Source: CAVSIS01 sp963814875 (lineage in GTDB: Bacteria > Acidobacteriota > Thermoanaerobaculia > Thermoanaerobaculales > Sulfomarinibacteraceae). Taken from it: a stretch of 64,000 nucleotides of DNA. The DNA is taken from NCBI GenBank assembly GCA_963814875.1, contig CAWFFJ010000016.1, positions 1-64,000 of the forward strand, in the 5' to 3' direction. Each line of letters begins with the position of its first letter. Position 1 is the stretch's first letter. Shown here piece after piece: positions 44,003 through 52,986 of the stretch. The notes beneath the pieces were generated by a model, which saw nothing but the letters and a program-made list of their open reading frames with translations, searched no databases and was not told where the DNA came from. The translations under genes were made by a program, and so were the position numbers.

Positions 44003-45352
44003 ATGGCGATGTTGGTTGATGTTCTCGCGTTCGTGTTCGTACTGGGCGTGCTGGTGGTCCTCCACGAGCTCGGCCACTTCCTGATGGCGCGCCTGCTCGG
44101 CGCCCCGGTCGACGTCTTCTCGGTCGGCTTCGGCCGGCGCCTGTGGGGGATCCGACGTGGCGGTACCGACTACCGCGTCAGCCTCATCCCGATCGGCGGC
44201 TACGTGCGCATCGTCGGCCTCGGGCCCGACGAGTCGGACGTCGCCGGCGGCGGTGGTGACGCCGCCGAGGTGGAGCTGCTCCCGCGCTGGAAGCGGGGGC
44301 TGATTCTGCTCGCCGGTCCGGTGACCAACCTGATCGCCGCTGTCGTGTTCGTCGCGATTGCTTTTGTCGCCGGCGTCTCCGTACCCGCCTACCAGGATCA
44401 ACCAGCGGTCGTCGGCTGGGTGGAGCCCGACTCGCCGGCCGCCGCGACCGACATCCGCGCCGGCGACAGGATCGTATCGATTGACTCGACCGCCACCTCG
44501 ACCTGGCGTGACCTCGAGACCCTGATGCTGACGTCCGGCGGTCGTGAGGTCTCGCTTCGAGTCCGGCGCGGTAACGCGACTGAGACGGTCCCCCTCACAC
44601 CGCGCCGAGTGACCCGCTACGGGTTCGGCTACTCGGGGCTGCTGCCGCGGCTCGACGCGACGGTGCACCAGGTCAGCCCCAACTCCCCTGCGCAGCTCGC
44701 GGGCATCGAGCCGGGCGATCGGATCGTGAGTGTCAACGGCGAGCCGGTGTCGCAGTTCTACGACCTCATCCGGCTGATCTCACCCCATCCCGGCGAGCCC
44801 GTGGCCATCGCCATCGATCGCGGCGGCGCTACGATACAGCTCCGGGTCACCCCGCGCGATGACGGCGGCGAGGGCAAAATCGGCATCCCGCTGGTCTTCC
44901 CCACCCAGGTGCGGCAGCTCGGCCCGGTCGCCGCAGTGGGCGCCGGCGCTACCGAGAGCTGGCGCATGACCATCGAGACCTTCCGCGTCATCGGCCGGCT
45001 GCTGACCCGTAAGGCGAGCTTTCGGCAGGTTTCCGGACCGATCGACATTGCCCGCATCTCGGGCGACGCCGCACGCTCCGGCCTCCGCCCGCTGGTGTGG
45101 CTGATGGGCCTGATCTCGCTTCAGCTCGGGATCTTCAACCTGCTGCCGATCCCGATCCTGGACGGCGGTCATCTCGCCATCATTGCTTTCGAGTCGGCGA
45201 TTCGGCGCGACCTCTCACTGAAGGTCAAGGAGCGCATCCTGGAGGTCGGCTTCGTGCTGCTCATCCTGCTGATGGTCGTGGTGCTGTTCAACGACATCGT
45301 CAAGATCCTCCCCGAGAGTGTCTACAAGGCCATTCACGGCGGCAGCTCGTAG
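44003..45352 (+). CDS. rseP: RIP metalloprotease RseP
   Basis: 449 residues. Zinc site HELGH at residues 21-25 in the first transmembrane helix and NLLPIPILDGGH near 378-389 in the penultimate one. Two PDZ domains between (about 125-205 and 205-290), each with a GDRIVS core. The inner-membrane site-2 protease cleaves anti-sigma factors and spent signal peptides. The uppS-cdsA-dxr-rseP order is classic; bamA, often next, is absent. Confidence 0.94.
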   Translation: MAMLVDVLAFVFVLGVLVVLHELGHFLMARLLGAPVDVFSVGFGRRLWGIRRGGTDYRVSLIPIGGYVRIVGLGPDESDVAGGGGDAAEVELLPRWKRGLILLAGPVTNLIAAVVFVAIAFVAGVSVPAYQDQPAVVGWVEPDSPAAATDIRAGDRIVSIDSTATSTWRDLETLMLTSGGREVSLRVRRGNATETVPLTPRRVTRYGFGYSGLLPRLDATVHQVSPNSPAQLAGIEPGDRIVSVNGEPVSQFYDLIRLISPHPGEPVAIAIDRGGATIQLRVTPRDDGGEGKIGIPLVFPTQVRQLGPVAAVGAGATESWRMTIETFRVIGRLLTRKASFRQVSGPIDIARISGDAARSGLRPLVWLMGLISLQLGIFNLLPIPILDGGHLAIIAFESAIRRDLSLKVKERILEVGFVLLILLMVVVLFNDIVKILPESVYKAIHGGSS

Positions 45353-45500
45353 CCGACGTCCACCAAGGGCTGTGCCGTGGGCAACGATGTACCATGCGCT
45401 GCACACATCCCCGGGGGAGCCGCACGGGTTCGGTGCAACGGTGACGGGGCTCACCAAGGTCACGGCGGAAGCTGCGTCGAGCGTGGTACAGTCGGACCGC

Positions 45501-46202
45501 ATGGCGAGTCGCGTGCTGGTGGTTGTGGTGGCGTGTGCGGTTGCCGCGGTGACCTTCTGGTTCGCGCTAGTGCACACGCTTCACATGGGAACCCTGGCAA
45601 TCCCCGACCTGAGCGGCAAGACCCTCGACGAGGCAGCGCGGAGCGCGCACGACCTCGGTCTGGCCGTGGAGGTGGAGGAGCCCGGGGTGTACAGCGTCGG
45701 CGTCGAGCCCGGGCTGATCGGCGCCCAGGAGCCGTACCCCGGCTTCCATGTCAAGACCGGCTCGAAGATCACGGTGCGGCTCTCGCTGGGTAGCGAGAAA
45801 GTCTCGCTCGCCTCGCTCGGCGGCGAGTCCGTGCAGGGCGCCGAGCTCATCCTCGAGCAGCTCGGCCTGCGCCTCGCAGGCACCGCACAAGTCAACGGAC
45901 AGGGCCCGGGTGATGTCGTCATCGCCACCGATCCGCCCCTCGACGAGGAGGTCCCCCCTGGCACCGAGATCAAACTGCTGGTCAACGTCACCCCCGCCCG
46001 CGAGCTGTGGGTGATGCCGTCACTGGTGACCCTGTCCTCCGAGACTGTTGAGCGCTTCCTGCGCCGGGCCGGTCTGCGCCTGGGCCAGGTCCACCGGGTT
46101 CCGTACCCTGGGATCGCCGGCGGCACCGTGTTGCGCCAGTACCCACCCAGCGGTAGCCCACTGTCGCGCTCCGACATCGTCACGCTGTGGGTCAGCCAGT
46201 GA
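45501..46202 (+). CDS. Membrane-anchored triple-PASTA protein
   Basis: 233 residues. N-terminal transmembrane anchor (VLVVVVACAVAAVTFWFALV), then three PASTA repeats: IPDLSGKTLDEAARSAHDLGL, SLGGESVQGAELILEQLGLR and MPSLVTLSSETVERFLRRAG, each ending in a VLVN/VTLWVS-like strand. PASTA domains bind muropeptides or lipid II. No kinase domain is attached, although in many bacteria PASTA repeats belong to a PknB kinase encoded next to rpe. Its stop overlaps the rpe start. Confidence 0.85.
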   Translation: MASRVLVVVVACAVAAVTFWFALVHTLHMGTLAIPDLSGKTLDEAARSAHDLGLAVEVEEPGVYSVGVEPGLIGAQEPYPGFHVKTGSKITVRLSLGSEKVSLASLGGESVQGAELILEQLGLRLAGTAQVNGQGPGDVVIATDPPLDEEVPPGTEIKLLVNVTPARELWVMPSLVTLSSETVERFLRRAGLRLGQVHRVPYPGIAGGTVLRQYPPSGSPLSRSDIVTLWVSQ

Positions 46203-46864
46203 AGGTCCGGATCGCGCCCTCGCTGCTCTCGGCGGACTTCGCGCACCTCGCTGCGGAGATCGCCGAGGTCGAGGAGGCCGGCGCCGATCTCATCCACCTC
46301 GACGTGATGGACGGCCACTTCGTCCCCAACCTCACCTTCGGTCCGCCGATCGTGCGCGCACTGGCGCCGCATTGTCGGGTGCCGCTCGACGCCCACCTCA
46401 TGGTGACCGAACCGGACCCGTTGGTGCCTGAGCTCGCCGCGGCCGGTGTTGCACGGGTGGCGATCCACGTCGAGACCTGCCGCCACCTGAACCGTTCGCT
46501 GGCCGCCATTCGCGAACATGGGATGGTGCCAGGAGTTGCGATCAACCCCGCAACCTCGCTCGCCCTGCTCAATGAGGTTCTGAGCTGGGTCGAGTACGTG
46601 CTGGTGATGTCGGTGAATCCCGGTTTCGGGGGTCAGGCCTTCATTCCCGAGTCGCTCGACAAGATCCGCCGGCTGCGCCGCATGGACGGGGCCGACCGCC
46701 TCGACGTGGCGGTGGACGGCGGCGTCGATCCGACCACCGCCGGCGCCCTGGTGGCGGCCGGCGCCACCACCTTGATCGCCGGCAGTGCGATCTTCGGCAC
46801 GCCCGACCGCGGCCGAGCGATTTCCGCCATGCGGAACGCCGCGCTTCAGGAGATTCGACGATGA
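46199..46864 (+). CDS. rpe: Ribulose-phosphate 3-epimerase
   Basis: 221 residues from the GTG at 46199. IAPSLLSADFAHLAAEI, IHLDVMDGHFVPNLTFGPP, DAHLMVTEPD, LVMSVNPGFGGQAFIPESL and VAVDGGVDPTTAG: TIM barrel with the metal His and the two catalytic Asp. It interconverts ribulose-5-P and xylulose-5-P. Coupled on both sides by 4-base overlaps. Confidence 0.95.
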   Translation: MKVRIAPSLLSADFAHLAAEIAEVEEAGADLIHLDVMDGHFVPNLTFGPPIVRALAPHCRVPLDAHLMVTEPDPLVPELAAAGVARVAIHVETCRHLNRSLAAIREHGMVPGVAINPATSLALLNEVLSWVEYVLVMSVNPGFGGQAFIPESLDKIRRLRRMDGADRLDVAVDGGVDPTTAGALVAAGATTLIAGSAIFGTPDRGRAISAMRNAALQEIRR

Positions 46865-47580
46865 AACGTTTTCTGCCCTGGCTCGCGATGGCCGCAGCGT
46901 TGGCGGCCGCCGGGGCCTGCTCCAGCAGCTCGTCCGACGAGAAGCTCATCCAGAACCTCGCCGGCATGGACAAGCAAGCCATGTACGACCGTGCAGACGG
47001 CCTGTTCCAAGACCGCGAGTACGAGCAGGCGCGCCAGGTCTTCTCGTTCGTCTACGACACCTTCCCCAACGACCCAATCGGCCACAAGGCGGCGCTGCGC
47101 GTGGCGGACACATATGCCGTGCACCGCGACGCCCAGAGCCTGACCGAGGCACGGCTGCGCTACAAGGACTTCGCCAACCGCTATCCCAACGATCCCGACC
47201 GGGACTATGCGCTGCTGATGCTGGGCAATACCTATACGGCTCGAAAGATCCGTCCGGACCGAGATCTGTCGTCAGCGCGTGAGGCGATCGCCGCATACCA
47301 GCAGCTCGTCACTCTCTATCCAAACTCGAAACACGCCGGCGAGGCGCGCGATCGGGTTGCCGAGCTGCGGGACACCCTGGCTGAACACGAGATGCTTGTC
47401 GCCCAGTATTACGCGAAGAATAAGCGCTGGCATGGAGCGCTCTGGCGGCTCCAATACCTCAAGGAGAACTACCCGGAATACCCGGACATGCAGCGTGTCG
47501 ACGCGATGATCGACGAGATGAACGAGCACGTCAAGTCACTCGAAGCGGCCTATGCACAGATGAAACAGACGTCGAAATGA
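46861..47580 (+). CDS. bamD: Outer membrane assembly lipoprotein BamD
   Basis: 239 residues. Lipoprotein signal peptide with lipobox LAAAGAC and the acylated Cys at 20. TPR-like repeats: YDRADGLFQDREYEQARQVFSFVYDTFPND, YKDFANRYPNDPD and AYQQLVTLYPNSKHAGEARDRVAELRD, the BamD/YfiO pattern. It scaffolds the BAM complex that folds beta-barrels, direct evidence of an outer membrane. Start overlaps the rpe stop (ATGA). Confidence 0.88.
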   Translation: MKRFLPWLAMAAALAAAGACSSSSSDEKLIQNLAGMDKQAMYDRADGLFQDREYEQARQVFSFVYDTFPNDPIGHKAALRVADTYAVHRDAQSLTEARLRYKDFANRYPNDPDRDYALLMLGNTYTARKIRPDRDLSSAREAIAAYQQLVTLYPNSKHAGEARDRVAELRDTLAEHEMLVAQYYAKNKRWHGALWRLQYLKENYPEYPDMQRVDAMIDEMNEHVKSLEAAYAQMKQTSK

Positions 47581-47587
47581 GCGACGG

Positions 47588-47617
47588 TTGACGGGTCGAT
47601 GAAGCGTGGAGTATCTT
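47588..47617 (+). promoter_or_regulatory. Putative promoter of the LysM gene
   Basis: TTGACG (47588-47593), an 18-bp spacer and TATCTT (47612-47617) lie about 30 bases before the LysM start, just past the bamD stop. An internal promoter of the operon. Confidence 0.45.
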
Positions 47618-47647
47618 GAACGTGGTTCCACAGCGGGGAGAAGGCCC

Positions 47648-48754
47648 ATGAGACGTGCGATGCAAGTGGCCATCATCGTGGCGAGCCTGCCAGTGCTGGT
47701 CGCGGCCCAGGCGGTGTCTCCCCCGCCGAAGCCGCTCCATCTGGTGGGCGACCATTGGACACCGTACACTCCGCCCACCGAGTTCCCAGAGGGTGCGCGC
47801 GTCCACACCGTCGTGAAGGGCGACACCCTGTGGGATCTCGCCGCGCACTACCTCGGTGATCCGTACCTGTGGCCGCAAATCTGGGAACGCAACCCGTACA
47901 TCCGCGACTCGCACTGGATCTACCCCGGCGACCCGATCGTCATCGACATCGCCGTCCAGCAGGCTGAGATTCCGGTCGAGGAGCAACAGGTCACACCGGA
48001 AGAGACAGGCGTGTCGCGCCCGCCTGCCGAGCCCACAGGGCCCGAGAGCGAGCTCATCGAGGGCGAGCCGTACCCGCTCGGTACCTCCGCCGACATCTAC
48101 TGCTTCGCCCGTCTGGTGCAGGACGACAGCATCTTCCCGTTCTCGATCATGTCGGCGGAGAAGATGGACTTTCAGGACCACTTTTCCGAGGGCGACATCG
48201 TGTACGTCAACGGCGGCACCGCCGAGGGCGTCAAGGCCGGCGATCAGTTCTTCGTGCTCCACCGGAGCCGAGAGCTCACACACCCGGTCTCGAACGCGAA
48301 GATGGGCACGATCTTCCGTCAGCTGGGCCAGATCCGGGTGCTGTGCGCACAGGAGCACTCGAGCATCTGCGAAGTGACCTACGCGTGCGACCCGATCGGC
48401 ATCGGAGATCTGCTGCAGCCCTTCGATCCGGTCCCGGTTCCGCTCGTTGTCGCGCCCGACCCAACCGACCGTTGCGACCTGCCCAACGGCAAGCCGACCG
48501 GCTACATCATTTACACACGCGACGACGTCATCGATGCCGGGACCGAGTCCCTGGCGATGATCGACCTCGGTGCTGCGGATGGCTTGTACCCCGGCGAGTT
48601 CGCGACGATCTTCCACGACAACCCCGCCGCGGGGATGCCCCGGCTGGTGGTGGGAGAGCTTGGTGTGCTCACCGTCGAGGAGCACTACTCGACTGTGAAG
48701 ATCACCAACGGCTGGCGCCCGGTTGGGGTTGGTAGCCGCATCGAGCTGAAGTAG
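47648..48754 (+). CDS. Secreted LysM-domain protein
   Basis: 368 residues. Signal peptide (VAIIVASLPVLVAAQA), one LysM at about 50-100 (HTVVKGDTLWDLAAHYLGDPYLWPQIWERNPYIRDSHWIYPGD), then a Pro/Glu linker and a region of about 220 residues with beta-like repeats and several Cys. LysM holds proteins to peptidoglycan, so it is probably periplasmic. The C-terminal part resembles uncharacterised acidobacterial and deltaproteobacterial LysM proteins. Last gene of the envelope run. Confidence 0.8.
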   Translation: MRRAMQVAIIVASLPVLVAAQAVSPPPKPLHLVGDHWTPYTPPTEFPEGARVHTVVKGDTLWDLAAHYLGDPYLWPQIWERNPYIRDSHWIYPGDPIVIDIAVQQAEIPVEEQQVTPEETGVSRPPAEPTGPESELIEGEPYPLGTSADIYCFARLVQDDSIFPFSIMSAEKMDFQDHFSEGDIVYVNGGTAEGVKAGDQFFVLHRSRELTHPVSNAKMGTIFRQLGQIRVLCAQEHSSICEVTYACDPIGIGDLLQPFDPVPVPLVVAPDPTDRCDLPNGKPTGYIIYTRDDVIDAGTESLAMIDLGAADGLYPGEFATIFHDNPAAGMPRLVVGELGVLTVEEHYSTVKITNGWRPVGVGSRIELK

Positions 48755-48772
48755 CCTGAGCGGACAGAGAGA

Positions 48773-48976
48773 CTAGCGCGGGCCGGCGGTCGGTCCGCCG
48801 GTCTTGTCGTCGTGGTTGTCGTCGTTGGCGTCCGCGCCGCCGCGCAGGGAGTCCTTGAAGTTCCGAATACCCTCGCCGAGCCCACGTCCGAGTCGAGGGA
48901 GCTTGTTGACCCCGAACAGCACGACGACGATCACGAGGATGATGAGTAACTCTGGCAGGCCGAGGCTTCCGAACAT
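48773..48976 (-). CDS. tatA: Sec-independent translocase subunit TatA
   Basis: 67 residues. MFGSLGLPELLIILVIVVVLFG is the TatA transmembrane helix, followed by the FG hinge, NKLPRLGRGLGEGIRNFKDSL amphipathic helix and an acidic Asn/Asp tail. It forms the variable-size pore for folded proteins. tatB and tatC are not nearby. GGAGG precedes the ATG. Confidence 0.93.
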   Translation of the reverse strand: MFGSLGLPELLIILVIVVVLFGVNKLPRLGRGLGEGIRNFKDSLRGGADANDDNHDDKTGGPTAGPR

Positions 48977-48997
48977 CTGGACCTCCGTCCCGACACC

Positions 48998-49906
48998 TCA
49001 GTCTAACAGAAGGGCGACCGCATCGGGGGGAGCACCGTCATCGGTCGCGAGGCGGCCGACGGCAACGGCGAGCCGCGGCAGCCACCGCTCGTAACCCGGG
49101 CGGCCGGCCGCGACCAGCCGCGCGAAGGTACCCAGAACCTTGAGCCCGCGCTGTAGTCTGGTCTCCGCGAAGCGCTGCTCCCAGCCGGGCGCGGCCGCGG
49201 TACGGTGCACCCACTCGATCACGCACCTGGCAACCTGCTCGGATCCGAGCAGGTCGGGGAGTGCTCGCTCGCCGAGGAGCGAGGCGATGTCGTAGCTGTC
49301 GGGACCGACGAGGACGTCCTGGGCATCGATGACTCCGACCTCGCGCCCGGAGAGGAAGTAGAGGTTGTTGAGGTGGTAGTCACGGTGACATACCCGCCGC
49401 GGATGGGCGCCGACCCGTCCCGCGAGATCGTCGAGCCAGGCGTCCGTGGCGGCTGACGGTTTCCTCCCGAGCCGATCAACGGCCCACCACAGCTCCCATC
49501 CCGCGAGTTCCCAGCGCAAGCGGCCACTGTCGAGCGGCGCGTTCCACGACGGGAGGTCGACCGGGTTGAGGCGGGCGAACCGAACCAGAGGCTCCACCAG
49601 GTCGAACACCCGGCCACAGCGTTCCTCTGCGGTCAGCCGCCACAGCGTCTCCTCCGCGTCGTCGGGACCGAAGTCCTCGAGCACAGCCCATCCCTGCTCG
49701 AGATCGACATCCTGTACTCTAGGCAGCCGGAGCCCGCGCTCGCTGAGCCACGCGGCCACCTGGAGGTCGCGGGCGAGCCGAGCGGGGTCGTCCGGCGGGT
49801 AGTCAACCCGGATCACGTGCGAGCCGTCGTGCCGCCACAGCCGCTGGTAGCGACGCGCCGAGGCATCGCCGGCGAGGGGCTCACAGCGGTCGTCGACGGG
49901 GTTCAT
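48998..49906 (-). CDS. APH-fold phosphotransferase (AmgK-like sugar kinase)
   Basis: 302 residues from the ATG at 49906. PLAGDASARRYQRL, then VLEDFGPDD, catalytic loop VCHRDYHLNNLYF and metal Asp in VIDAQDVLVGPDSYDIASLL. The motifs match the aminoglycoside-phosphotransferase fold, closest to AmgK-type N-acetylmuramate/N-acetylglucosamine kinases of cell-wall recycling. The usual nucleotidyltransferase partner MurU is absent here, so the substrate is uncertain. Confidence 0.8.
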   Translation of the reverse strand: MNPVDDRCEPLAGDASARRYQRLWRHDGSHVIRVDYPPDDPARLARDLQVAAWLSERGLRLPRVQDVDLEQGWAVLEDFGPDDAEETLWRLTAEERCGRVFDLVEPLVRFARLNPVDLPSWNAPLDSGRLRWELAGWELWWAVDRLGRKPSAATDAWLDDLAGRVGAHPRRVCHRDYHLNNLYFLSGREVGVIDAQDVLVGPDSYDIASLLGERALPDLLGSEQVARCVIEWVHRTAAAPGWEQRFAETRLQRGLKVLGTFARLVAAGRPGYERWLPRLAVAVGRLATDDGAPPDAVALLLD

Positions 49907-49981
49907 CGGCCGCCAGTATCGCAGAGCCGGGTTCGGGAAGATCAGGTCGGGGCGTCGGGTTTGAAAGCTCGGAGGGAGCCA

Positions 49982-50335
49982 GTGGAATCGCGGACCAAGA
50001 AGCTGCAGCTGCTGCTGAAGAAGCTCGGCAAGGCGGTACACGCCTCAATCGTCAACGCCGATGAAGTGGCTGCGTGCTTGCGCGAGCTCAAGGCGCACGG
50101 CTGGGATGCGGTCATGATCGTGGAGGCCTCGCTGGTGTGCCGCGGGGACGGCGGCAGCGCGATCGAAGACTCGTCGATGCACATCCACATCGACCCGGCG
50201 TCCGATGAGGTCCGCTACAGGATCAACAGCGGCGACGCCCGGCTGCTGTCCACGCTCGGTATCTCGCCGACCCGGCACCGCTCCGCCAGCTCCAAGCGTC
50301 CCCCCGCCCAACGTCGCGAACCCGAAGGCCGCTGA
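49982..50335 (+). CDS. Conserved-looking small protein of unknown function
   Basis: 117 residues from the GTG at 49982, with GGAGGGAG six bases upstream. It starts with a basic coiled segment (ESRTKKLQLLLKKLGKAVHASI), continues with an alpha-beta core (ELKAHGWDAVMIVEASLVCRGD, SMHIHIDPASDEVRYRINSGD) and ends in an Arg/Pro-rich basic tail. It lies 27 bases before rlmN and probably shares its transcript. Family not recognised; a nucleic-acid role would fit the charge but is only a guess. Confidence 0.6.
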   Translation: MESRTKKLQLLLKKLGKAVHASIVNADEVAACLRELKAHGWDAVMIVEASLVCRGDGGSAIEDSSMHIHIDPASDEVRYRINSGDARLLSTLGISPTRHRSASSKRPPAQRREPEGR

Positions 50336-50362
50336 GCCGACCGGCGCGAAAAGCGACGATCG

Positions 50363-51415
50363 ATGGCACAGCTCAACCTCATCGGACGCACTCCCGAGGA
50401 GATCGGGTCGCTCGTCGCACCGCTGGTCGATCGCCCGTTCCGGGCACGCCAGGTTGCCCACTGGATCACCCTGCGAGGCGCGTGCACGTTCGCTGAGATG
50501 TCGAACCTTCCCAAAGAGCTTCGCCGCGTTCTCGACCAGCATTTCAGTCTCGCCGAGCCCGAGGTGGCGGCGCGGACAGCGAGTCGCGACGGCTCCCACA
50601 AGTACCTCTTTCGTCTCGATGACGGCGCCAGCGTCGAGGCCGTCGCCATGCCGGAGGACGGCAAGCTGACGCTGTGCCTGTCATCCCAGACCGGGTGCGC
50701 TGTCGGCTGCACATTCTGTGTCACCGGGGCCCTCGGTGCAGGCCGCAACCTGGCAGCCGCGGAGATCGTCGGACAGTATCGGGTCATGGCGCGCGAGCGC
50801 GGCCCAGGCGCGGAACGGATCAACCTGGTCTTCATGGGCATGGGTGAGCCGCTGCTCAACCGAGTGGAGCTCGGACGAGCGCTGGACGTCCTCACCCAGT
50901 GCATCAGCCCGCGTCGCATCACCGTCTCGACCGCTGGGATCCTGCCCGGGATCCGCTGGCTGGGCGCTCGGCCACGAAGGCCCAAGCTCGCCGTGTCGTT
51001 GAACGCTCCGGATCAGGTACGCCGCGAGCACATCATGCCGATCACGGGGCGATATCCGCTGGCTGAGCTGATGGCAGAGCTACGGCGGTTCCCGCTCGAG
51101 CGGGGACGCCGGATCACGTTCGAGTACGTCCTGATTCGCGACTTCAACGACAGTGTCGAGGACGCCCGGGCAGTTGCAGACCTGCTCCGTGGCATCCCAT
51201 CAAAGGTCAACGTGATACCGCTCAATGAGGACCCGGTCTGGTTACCCGGGCTGAGCGAGCCCGAGAGCGCGACCGTCGAAGCCTTCGGCCGTGCGCTGCG
51301 CGACGCCGGCCTGACCGTTACCGTACGCCGGTCGAAAGGCCGAGACGTCGCGGCCGCTTGCGGCCAGCTCAAGGGACGGCATCAGCTCGCCGAGAGGAAG
51401 ACCGCCGACCACTGA
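50363..51415 (+). CDS. rlmN: Dual-specificity RNA methyltransferase RlmN
   Basis: 350 residues. Radical-SAM cluster motif CAVGCTFC, MGMGEPLLN, ISPRRITVSTAGILPG, LAVSLNAPD, EYVLIRDFNDS and KVNVIPLNE. The two catalytic Cys outside the cluster are expected; C-terminal AAACGQL supplies one. It makes m2A at 23S rRNA A2503 and tRNA A37. The last 34 bases overlap the antisense end of the next gene. Confidence 0.94.
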   Translation: MAQLNLIGRTPEEIGSLVAPLVDRPFRARQVAHWITLRGACTFAEMSNLPKELRRVLDQHFSLAEPEVAARTASRDGSHKYLFRLDDGASVEAVAMPEDGKLTLCLSSQTGCAVGCTFCVTGALGAGRNLAAAEIVGQYRVMARERGPGAERINLVFMGMGEPLLNRVELGRALDVLTQCISPRRITVSTAGILPGIRWLGARPRRPKLAVSLNAPDQVRREHIMPITGRYPLAELMAELRRFPLERGRRITFEYVLIRDFNDSVEDARAVADLLRGIPSKVNVIPLNEDPVWLPGLSEPESATVEAFGRALRDAGLTVTVRRSKGRDVAAACGQLKGRHQLAERKTADH

Positions 51416-52131
51416 CGGCCAGCCTCGGCGCCGTCCCGGCGGAACGACGCGGAACGAGAGTCGCACGCCGTGCAGCCGCCCACGACGGCGACGGAGACAG
51501 GATCGACGCCGGCAGCCTCGAGCTGGTGGGAAATGACCCTCCGCAGGTCGACCCGTCCGTCCAGATGCCAGCCCTTGGTGCCGGGCACCGTGGTCTCGAG
51601 GGCCGCAACGACCTCCTGCCCCACCAGGTAGTGGCAGGGACCGATAGCGGGTCCGAGGACGGCCGTGACCTCGGACGCAGCAACCCCGTACTCGACCTGA
51701 AACCGCCGCACTGCCGCTGTCACGACGCCCGCTGCGGTACCCCGCCAACCGGCGTGAACTGCCGCCACGACGCCACCGCCGGCTATCAGGACCGGGACGC
51801 AGTCGGCGGTCCAGACCACGAGCGCCGTCCCCGGGCAGTCGGTGAGCATCCCGTCGCACGCCCCGACCTCAGCCGAACCCGACGCTGGCCGCCCGGGTTC
51901 CTCGCCGAGCGAGGCGAGCAGCCGCCCGTGCACCTGCCGGCAGCAGCGCACGGCCCGGGCCTCCGAACCGAGGGCGTTGAGCAGTGCCGCCAACCTCTGC
52001 TGGCGGTCGTGCCCGCCGGTGGCGGGACCGTGGCCGAGGAGTAGGACGACCCCTTCTCTGCGCTGTCGCCACACCGACTCGCCGCCGAGGGTCGTCGCCT
52101 CCCAACCATCAGGACAGAGCGTGCTGTCCAC
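51382..52131 (-). CDS. pgeF: YfiH/PgeF-family polyphenol oxidase-like enzyme
   Basis: 249 residues from the GTG at 52131, with GGAGGTGAC upstream. QVHGRLLAS, ACDGMLTDCPGTALVVWTADCVPVLI, VVAAVHAGWRGTAAGVV and LGPAIGPCHYLVGQEV contain the zinc His, Cys and His of this family. Members act as purine nucleoside phosphorylase/adenosine deaminase or as peptidoglycan-editing enzyme. It lies upstream of, and divergent from, ftsE. Confidence 0.88.
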   Translation of the reverse strand: MDSTLCPDGWEATTLGGESVWRQRREGVVLLLGHGPATGGHDRQQRLAALLNALGSEARAVRCCRQVHGRLLASLGEEPGRPASGSAEVGACDGMLTDCPGTALVVWTADCVPVLIAGGGVVAAVHAGWRGTAAGVVTAAVRRFQVEYGVAASEVTAVLGPAIGPCHYLVGQEVVAALETTVPGTKGWHLDGRVDLRRVISHQLEAAGVDPVSVAVVGGCTACDSRSASFRRDGAEAGRQWSAVFLSAS

Positions 52132-52299
52132 GTCACCTCCAGCGGGGCCGCCCCGCGGCCCGATGGTACAATGCCCGCCACTCGGAGCGGCAGTGCGGAA
52201 CCACTTGGCGCGCGACAACTCGGCCTCATCATTCGGTTGCCGATCCTCGGCGGTGAGGCCGATCGGCTGCCGTGGGTGCCCCGTCGTCGCGACACCGGG

Positions 52300-52986
52300 A
52301 TGCGCCGGGTCGAGCCCGTGATCCGGCTGCGAGGACTCGCCAAGCACTACGAGTCGCGGCGCGTGCTGCACGACGTTGACCTCCACATCGAGGCTGGCGA
52401 GTTCATCTTTCTGACCGGACCGTCCGGGGCAGGGAAGAGCACCCTGCTCAAGCTGCTCTACGCTGCGGAGAAACCGACCGAGGGCGAGGTCTGGGTCGCC
52501 GGCGCGCGGGTCGATCAGCTGGCCCGCAACCGGCTCCCTGCGCTACGCCGGAAGATCGGCGTCATCTTTCAGGACTTCAAGCTGCTGCGCCGCAAGACGG
52601 TGATGGAGAACATCACCTTCGTACTGCGCTTCCACGGCCTCGCACCACGCGAGGCCCACAAACGCGCCTACATGGTGCTCAAGCGGCTCGGCCTTCACCA
52701 CCGCCAATCGGCCTACCCCGACGCCCTCTCGGGAGGAGAGCAGCAGCGGGTCGCGATTGCCCGCGCGCTCGCGTACCAGCCACGGCTGATCCTCGCCGAC
52801 GAGCCCACCGGCAACCTCGACGCCGACCTCGCGGCCGAGCTTCTGAGCCTCCTGTGCGACATCAACTACCAGGGTGCGACCGTGCTCTTGGCAACCCACG
52901 ACCACTCGCTCCTGGAGTCGATCCCAGCTCGGTCGCTGGTGCTCGGAGGCGGCACGATCGAGTACGACGGGGCGTGGCCGCCGTGA
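52300..52986 (+). CDS. ftsE: Cell division ATP-binding protein FtsE
   Basis: 228 residues; the GTG at 52318 gives a more usual N-terminus and is an equal choice. Walker A LTGPSGAGKSTLLKLLYAAE, Q-loop GVIFQDFKLLRRKTV, signature LSGGEQQRVAIARAL, Walker B LILADEPTGNLD. ABC ATPase that, with FtsX, activates septal peptidoglycan hydrolases. The stop overlaps the ftsX start. Confidence 0.93.
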   Translation: MRRVEPVIRLRGLAKHYESRRVLHDVDLHIEAGEFIFLTGPSGAGKSTLLKLLYAAEKPTEGEVWVAGARVDQLARNRLPALRRKIGVIFQDFKLLRRKTVMENITFVLRFHGLAPREAHKRAYMVLKRLGLHHRQSAYPDALSGGEQQRVAIARALAYQPRLILADEPTGNLDADLAAELLSLLCDINYQGATVLLATHDHSLLESIPARSLVLGGGTIEYDGAWPP

